The notes beneath the pieces were generated by a model. That model saw only the letters and a program-made list of their open reading frames with translations, ran no database searches and was not told where the DNA came from. From Paludibacteraceae bacterium (lineage in GTDB: Bacteria > Bacteroidota > Bacteroidia > Bacteroidales > Paludibacteraceae): a DNA stretch of 34,986 nt. Positions 31,783 through 34,986 of this stretch are shown here, piece by piece (position 1 is the first letter of the stretch; each line of letters opens with the position of its first letter). The stretch covers positions 1 through 34,986 of the forward strand of contig JAFYWK010000028.1 of NCBI GenBank assembly GCA_017558065.1, read 5' to 3'. A program made the position numbers and the translations under genes.

Positions 31783-31818
31783 CTCCTCCCCTTATAGGGG
31801 GAGGTTGGGAGGGGGCTC
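31783..31818. repeat. REP-like GC-rich hairpin element
   Basis: CTCCTCCCCTTATAGGGGGAG (31783-31803 region) folds on itself and is followed by GTTGGGAGGGGGCTC. It sits directly before the deoC stop codon (31820) in the spacer to the downstream Nfn gene and could act as a transcript end or stability element. Related to 584-618. Confidence 0.7.
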
Positions 31819-31819
31819 T

Positions 31820-32698
31820 TTAAAAGTACTTCACTTCCTCGCCCATGATACTCGTGAGCAGGTTATTTGCCAGACGGCTGGCGCCGAAGCGGAACGACTC
31901 ATTATTGAGCCATTGCTCGCCCAGAATCTCTTTGACCAAGGTGTAGTGTTGCACGGCCTCGTCGGTGGTGCTGACGCCGCCCGCGGGCTTGTAGCAAACT
32001 TTCTGTCCGGTCTTAGCTTGCCAATCCTTGATGGCGTGGCACATGATATAGGTGGCTTCAGGTGTCGCATTCACGGCAATCTTGCCTGTAGAAGTCTTGA
32101 TGAAATCAGCTCCCGCAGCCATAGCCAAGATACTAGCTTTGTAGATATTCTCCGCAGTCTTGAGTACGCCTGTCTCCAGAATCACCTTCAGGTGGGCATC
32201 GCGGATAGCGGCTTTGATTTCAGAGATCTCGTCATACACCTCTTGGTAGTTACCTTCCAGAAATTTGCCAATAGAGATCACGATGTCAATCTCTGTGGCG
32301 CCTGCGGCTACAGCCATAGCGGCTTCTGCCACCTTCACCTCGATGAAGGTTTGCGATGCAGGGAATCCTGCAGCCACTGCGGCGATACCGATAGGTTCGG
32401 TCAGCACCTCGCGCGCTGTTTCCACCAGAGCGGGATACACGCACATGGCTGCCACGTTAGGTACGCCAGGGAAGTGACCATCAAAGTCATTCACCTTTTG
32501 TGCCATCGTAGCCACTTTCTCGGTGGTGTCATCGCCATTGAGGGTAGTGAGATCAATCTGATTGAGGCATTGCATCCACACTTCGCGGGTGTTGTTTTCC
32601 TCTGTATGTTTGGCCAGTATGTCGGCGGTATTCTTTTGCACCAACTCATCGGTGAGTGTGCAAGGGTATTCTGCAAATAATGATTCGAATTTATCCAT
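31820..32698 (-). CDS. deoC: Deoxyribose-phosphate aldolase
   Basis: A 292-residue class I aldolase that cleaves 2-deoxyribose 5-phosphate to acetaldehyde and glyceraldehyde 3-phosphate in deoxynucleoside breakdown. The Schiff-base Lys201 is in ADFIKTSTGK; Asp138 in EIDIVISIGK and the second lysine in VCYKPAGGVST complete the active site. Length fits the longer DeoC type. It is 52 bases downstream of psd on the same strand and 71 bases upstream of the Nfn gene with the REP-like hairpin between. No clear promoter was found in the 52-base spacer, so it is probably read from the pyrE promoter. Confidence 0.96.
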   Translation of the reverse strand: MDKFESLFAEYPCTLTDELVQKNTADILAKHTEENNTREVWMQCLNQIDLTTLNGDDTTEKVATMAQKVNDFDGHFPGVPNVAAMCVYPALVETAREVLTEPIGIAAVAAGFPASQTFIEVKVAEAAMAVAAGATEIDIVISIGKFLEGNYQEVYDEISEIKAAIRDAHLKVILETGVLKTAENIYKASILAMAAGADFIKTSTGKIAVNATPEATYIMCHAIKDWQAKTGQKVCYKPAGGVSTTDEAVQHYTLVKEILGEQWLNNESFRFGASRLANNLLTSIMGEEVKYF

Positions 32699-32750
32699 GA
32701 TTAGTAGTATTAAGAATAAAGTTTATGATGTAAAGTATAAAGGCGTGGGA

Positions 32751-33434
32751 CTATTTTAGTCTGCCGATAATGGTTTCGTTTCCGATAACTGGTTCGCCTA
32801 CTTTTACAAAGATTTCTGTGTCTAGTGGCAGGTACATATCTACGCGTGAGCCAAACTTGATAAAACCAAAATGTTCGTTGCGTTGTGATTGGTGTCCTGG
32901 TTTAGCATAGGTAACGATTCGTCGTGCCATGGCGCCTGCTATCTGGCGAATAGCGATTTGCACTTTAGAGGGTGTCTCTATCACCACCAACGAGCGTTCG
33001 TTCTCGGTGCTGGATTTGGGCAGCCATGCGCCCTGATGGCGTCCGTCCTGATGTTCGGACACGAGCACGGTTCCCTCGATAGGATACCAGTTGGCATGCA
33101 CATTGAATGGCGACATGAAGATGCTCACCTGCAAGCGCTTCTCGTGAAAATACTCATGCTCCTCAGTGGGTTCCACCACTACGATTCTGCCGTCCGCAGG
33201 CGCGATGAGCAGATTATCATCGCTCACCTCCACAATACGCGTTGGATTGCGGAAGAAGTAGGTCACAAACACCAGCAGACTGGCACTCAGCAGTAGTGTT
33301 ATAGCGCCTATCCAGTTAGGCATATACATGAACATGGGCACATTGATGATAAAGATCAGCAATGTGAGTGTAGCTATCAACCCGCGACCTTCGCGGTGAA
33401 TACGAATACGTCTTTTTCTTTTTTTATGTCCCAT
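32751..33434 (-). CDS. psd: Phosphatidylserine decarboxylase (short form)
   Basis: A 227-residue membrane enzyme that makes phosphatidylethanolamine. Two hydrophobic segments (about 18-38 and 46-66) anchor it; the decarboxylase domain has PADGRIVVVE (Asp90), FMSPFNVHANWYPIEG (His122), and KFGSRVDMYLP, where self-cleavage between Gly195 and Ser196 would produce the pyruvoyl group. FGSR instead of LGST is normal for the short-form family. I start it at the ATG at 33432-33434; a longer frame would translate the decamer repeat. Together with a serine palmitoyltransferase-like enzyme elsewhere in the window it covers two lipid classes of a Bacteroidales membrane. Confidence 0.93.
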   Translation of the reverse strand: MGHKKRKRRIRIHREGRGLIATLTLLIFIINVPMFMYMPNWIGAITLLLSASLLVFVTYFFRNPTRIVEVSDDNLLIAPADGRIVVVEPTEEHEYFHEKRLQVSIFMSPFNVHANWYPIEGTVLVSEHQDGRHQGAWLPKSSTENERSLVVIETPSKVQIAIRQIAGAMARRIVTYAKPGHQSQRNEHFGFIKFGSRVDMYLPLDTEIFVKVGEPVIGNETIIGRLK

Positions 33435-33440
33435 AGAGTG

Positions 33441-33480
33441 GTGGAGAATGGTGTAGAGTTGTGTAGAATTGTTTAGAGTG
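33441..33480. repeat. Four decamer repeats between psd and the SRPBCC gene
   Basis: GTGGAGAATG, GTGTAGAGTT, GTGTAGAATT, GTTTAGAGTG. These units take up nearly the whole 47-base spacer between the SRPBCC stop codon (33482) and the psd start (33434). Confidence 0.92.
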
Positions 33481-33481
33481 G

Positions 33482-33910
33482 TTATGCCCACGATGCGTAG
33501 GGCACTTGGCAGAGCATATCCACGGCTTGGTCCAAACCTTGTTGTAGTTTTTTCTCAAACATCATTCTGAACATCATGGGTATGTCCGCTTTGATGGTGA
33601 GTTTGATGCGAGTGTCTTGCTCAGCCACTTGCTTGAGTTGGATCCACATATTGACATCCATTGGCAGGTTATCCACGCCGAACTTGATGGTTTTATTTTC
33701 TTCTTTTTCCACAATTCGGATGGTGAATTTCTGTGCCATTCCGTCTATTTTCATGCGAATAGCGTCGGGTGTAATCTCCAATTCTTTGACTTTATCTTGT
33801 GGGATAGCGTCCATGAATCGTTGCAGATTCTCCAGATTGCTCAGCACGGAATACACCAACTGATCGTTGCAAGGTATTTGTCCGATTTTGCTTTCGTATT
33901 TAGAGGCCAT
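33482..33910 (-). CDS. SRPBCC-fold (START/Bet v1-like) protein
   Basis: A 142-residue protein of the SRPBCC/START-like fold: YESKIGQIPCNDQLVYSVLSNLENLQRFMDAIP (first helix-turn-helix that forms the lid), a central antiparallel sheet (DAIRMKIDGMAQKFTIRIVEKEENKTIKFG, MDVNMWIQLKQVAEQDTRIKLTIKADIP) and a long C-terminal helix (LQQGLDQAVDMLCQVPY). Such proteins hold a hydrophobic ligand, often a lipid, in a deep cavity; placement between pyrE and psd hints at a lipid or membrane link but does not prove it. Start at the ATG 33908-33910, 2 bases after the pyrE stop, so the two are co-translated. Confidence 0.82.
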   Translation of the reverse strand: MASKYESKIGQIPCNDQLVYSVLSNLENLQRFMDAIPQDKVKELEITPDAIRMKIDGMAQKFTIRIVEKEENKTIKFGVDNLPMDVNMWIQLKQVAEQDTRIKLTIKADIPMMFRMMFEKKLQQGLDQAVDMLCQVPYASWA

Positions 33911-33912
33911 AG

Positions 33913-34545
33913 TTATTTCTCCCATTTGGCAGGATTATGCTGCCATTGTTCTATGATTTGTTTTTGTTCCTCATCAATCAGGTCCATAGCAAACGCATGG
34001 CGCAGTACGGTTTCGATGTTCGTGAGCGAGGTGAGTGACACGTCTATTTTGTCCAGCTTGCGCTTGGTAGCTGCGAAACAATAGTCAAATATTGTCACCA
34101 CGCCCAACACTTTGCAGCCGTTGTTGCGTATTGCCTCCACCACTTTCAGGATATTTTCGCCTGTATTGACTTGGTTTTCAACGATGACAACGCTTTGTCG
34201 AGGACGCAGATCGCCTTCTATTTGGTTTTCCAAGCCGTGGTCTTTAGGTTGTGGGTGTACATACACGAATGGCATACTCAGTTGTTGTGCCACCAGCACG
34301 CCGTGTGCGATGGCGTTAGTAGCCACACCTGCAATAATATCTGCATCTGGATACATTTCTGCGATCACGCGTGCCAACTCCAAGCGAATAAAATCGCGCA
34401 TTTTAGGGTAGGACAATACTTTTCTATCATCGCAGTACATAGGAGCATTCCACCCATTCGCCCATATAAACGGATTCTTCGGTTGAAACTTAATAGCTTT
34501 CAACTGAAGTAATCTCACGGCGGTCATTTCTTGTAGCACTTTCAT
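33913..34545 (-). CDS. pyrE: Orotate phosphoribosyltransferase (with atypical PRPP motif)
   Basis: A 210-residue OPRTase-like protein, which joins orotate and PRPP to form OMP in pyrimidine synthesis. Recognisable elements: FIWANGWNAPMYCDDRKVLSYPKMRDFI (substrate entry region), FVYVHPQPKDHGLENQIEG (flexible loop with the catalytic Lys) and the PRPP loop VVIVENQVNTGE at 119-130. That loop normally has two acidic residues (ED or DD); here the second is Asn124, followed by Gln125. The upstream ATNAIAHG also differs from the usual ATAGIPHG. The enzyme may still be active, since the loop shape and TG are kept, but a shifted substrate is possible. First gene of a minus-strand run with its own promoter at 34577-34607. 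Confidence 0.85.
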   Translation of the reverse strand: MKVLQEMTAVRLLQLKAIKFQPKNPFIWANGWNAPMYCDDRKVLSYPKMRDFIRLELARVIAEMYPDADIIAGVATNAIAHGVLVAQQLSMPFVYVHPQPKDHGLENQIEGDLRPRQSVVIVENQVNTGENILKVVEAIRNNGCKVLGVVTIFDYCFAATKRKLDKIDVSLTSLTNIETVLRHAFAMDLIDEEQKQIIEQWQHNPAKWEK

Positions 34546-34576
34546 ATATTAGAAGGTTTTGAAGTGAAAATTTGGA

Positions 34577-34607
34577 CAAAGGTACAACAAAAAATGCATA
34601 TGTGCAA
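34577..34607 (-). promoter_or_regulatory. Bacteroidota-type promoter for pyrE
   Basis: On the minus strand TTG (34607-34605), 20 bases, TACCTTTG (34584-34577), about 31 bases before the pyrE ATG. Likely drives pyrE, SRPBCC, psd and deoC. Confidence 0.85.
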
Positions 34608-34658
34608 GAAAAATGAGTGAAAATTTATTTTCAAACGCATTTTTCTTGCGCATAGGCT

Positions 34659-34768
34659 GCATTGAGCGAACGTAGCTTCGGGGGAATGTTGGAAAATTCG
34701 TTCGAGCATATGCGAGATTGAATTTTCCAACAGGCGGCGTCCGAAGGTACAATTGTTTCGTTCAATGC
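34659..34768. repeat. Nested inverted repeats (110-base imperfect palindrome)
   Basis: Three nested complementary pairs: GCATTGAGCGAA (34659-34670) with TTCGTTCAATGC (34757-34768), one mismatch; CTTCGG (34675-34680) with CCGAAG (34741-34746); and GTTGGAAAATTC (34688-34699) with GAATTTTCCAAC (34720-34731), perfect over 12 bases. No protein is visible. It lies between pyrE and the IS left end. Confidence 0.8.
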
Positions 34769-34786
34769 GAGGGCGTTAGCCCGCAT
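34765..34786. repeat. Small hairpin next to the large palindrome
   Basis: ATGCgaGGGC, loop GTTA, GCCCGCAT. The 3' arm CCCGCATT (34780-34787) recurs at 34843-34850, exactly at the IS boundary. Confidence 0.6.
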
Positions 34787-34849
34787 TATGTGAGCGTTCT
34801 GGAGTATAGTCTGCATTTTGCGACTGTACTTTCGAGGAGGGACCCGCAT

Positions 34850-34986
34850 TGAAGTGCACCCCAAAAGTTAGACACAAAACTAAGTGTCGCTTATGGAGCA
34901 TTCATTAAAAGAAAAATTAAAGGCAATTAAAATGTATAATCGTGGTGTACCCCCCACTAGAATTGCTAAGATTTTAGGATTTTCAA
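34850..34986 (+). mobile_element. Left end of an insertion sequence, IS3-like (truncated by window)
   Basis: TGAAGTGCACCCCAAAAGTT (from 34850) looks like the left terminal inverted repeat of IS3/IS150-type elements (TG start, CCCCAAAAGTTAGAC), followed about 40 bases later by the transposase start. The DNA becomes more AT-rich than the flanking genes. The right end and target duplication lie outside the window, so family and boundaries are provisional; the true first base may be 34850 or 34855. Confidence 0.7.
34893..34986 (+). CDS. Transposase OrfA, N-terminal part (cut by window)
   Basis: ATG at 34893 opens a frame that runs off the end of the window: 31 codons reading MEHSLKEKLKAIKMYNRG followed by a helix-turn-helix (PPTRIAKILGFS). 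Basic N-terminus with an HTH of this form is the usual start of the OrfA protein of IS3-family elements, which binds the terminal repeats. The position about 40 bases inside the terminal repeat agrees. Whether it is intact cannot be seen. Confidence 0.75.
   Translation, partial: MEHSLKEKLKAIKMYNRGVPPTRIAKILGFS

Noticed and set aside
31805-32680. Plus-strand open frame of 291 codons opposite deoC
   Set aside because: Mirror frame of a well-recognised aldolase; the translation has no recognisable domain.
33435-33491. Longer psd protein starting upstream (MGITTLNNSTQLYTILHHS extension)
   Set aside because: The extension is translation of the decamer array and the end of the SRPBCC gene; the ATG at 33434 gives the normal family start.
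34546-34892. tRNA or other structured RNA gene in the right-hand spacer
   Set aside because: The inverted arms do not form a cloverleaf, there is no T-loop sequence GTTCRANNC in place, and the arms are far longer than tRNA stems. No tRNA or rRNA was seen anywhere in the window.

Overview
The window reads as chromosomal DNA of a member of the Bacteroidota, most likely order Bacteroidales. The evidence is the promoter style (TTTG, 19-20 bases, TAnnTTTG) in front of at least nine genes, the lack of clear Shine-Dalgarno sequences, and the gene content: a SusC-like TonB receptor, a serine-palmitoyltransferase-type enzyme, a GT3 glycogen synthase, TPR/PD40 and PKD proteins, a paired 5'-nucleotidase-type lipoprotein, an OstA protein and a fused NfnAB-like flavoprotein. 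Genus cannot be fixed from the sequence alone. Almost all of it is core housekeeping; the only mobile DNA is the start of an insertion sequence at the right edge.

Layout. 1-2155: 3' part of a TonB-dependent receptor and a small secreted His-rich HMA metal-binding protein, closed by a bidirectional terminator. 2176-4506: an LD-carboxypeptidase (minus) divergent from a TPR/PD40 protein (plus). 4497-7509: minus-strand operon mdh, serine palmitoyltransferase-like enzyme, SDR reductase. 7568-11430: minus-strand efp, cca-type nucleotidyltransferase, nadB. 11694-14342: plus-strand U32 peptidase, 5'-nucleotidase C-domain lipoprotein, recO. 14399-18521: plus-strand pRiA4b ORF-3-like protein, miaA, PKD lipoprotein, glycogen synthase, terminator. 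18519-19850: minus-strand prmC, recX. 19837-27681: plus-strand ribD, then an envelope-biogenesis run (parvulin-like lipoprotein, SurA, OstA protein, beta-barrel protein) and dnaG. 27739-29468: radical SAM protein and glycosyltransferase. 29454-34607: minus-strand pyrE, SRPBCC protein, psd, deoC, NfnAB-type fusion. 34659-34986: nested inverted repeats and the left end of an IS with the start of its transposase.

The most unusual property is not a gene. More than twenty short tracts of degenerate tandem repeats are scattered through the window, with unit lengths of 7, 9, 10 or 11 bases. They fill spacers between genes and also lie in-frame inside at least nine protein-coding genes (TonB receptor, LD-carboxypeptidase, U32 peptidase, RecO, glycogen synthase, PrmC, RibD, glycosyltransferase, Nfn fusion), and they form the hydrophobic core of two signal peptides (SurA and OstA). 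The same decamer family recurs at six sites and the same repeat-encoded peptide appears in two unrelated proteins. They resemble the short tandemly repeated repetitive (STRR) sequences known in cyanobacteria, and they are the best candidate here for an undescribed system. A second theme is promoters placed so that transcription should start at or within a few bases of the start codon (prmC, the U32 peptidase, ldcA), which suggests leaderless mRNAs.
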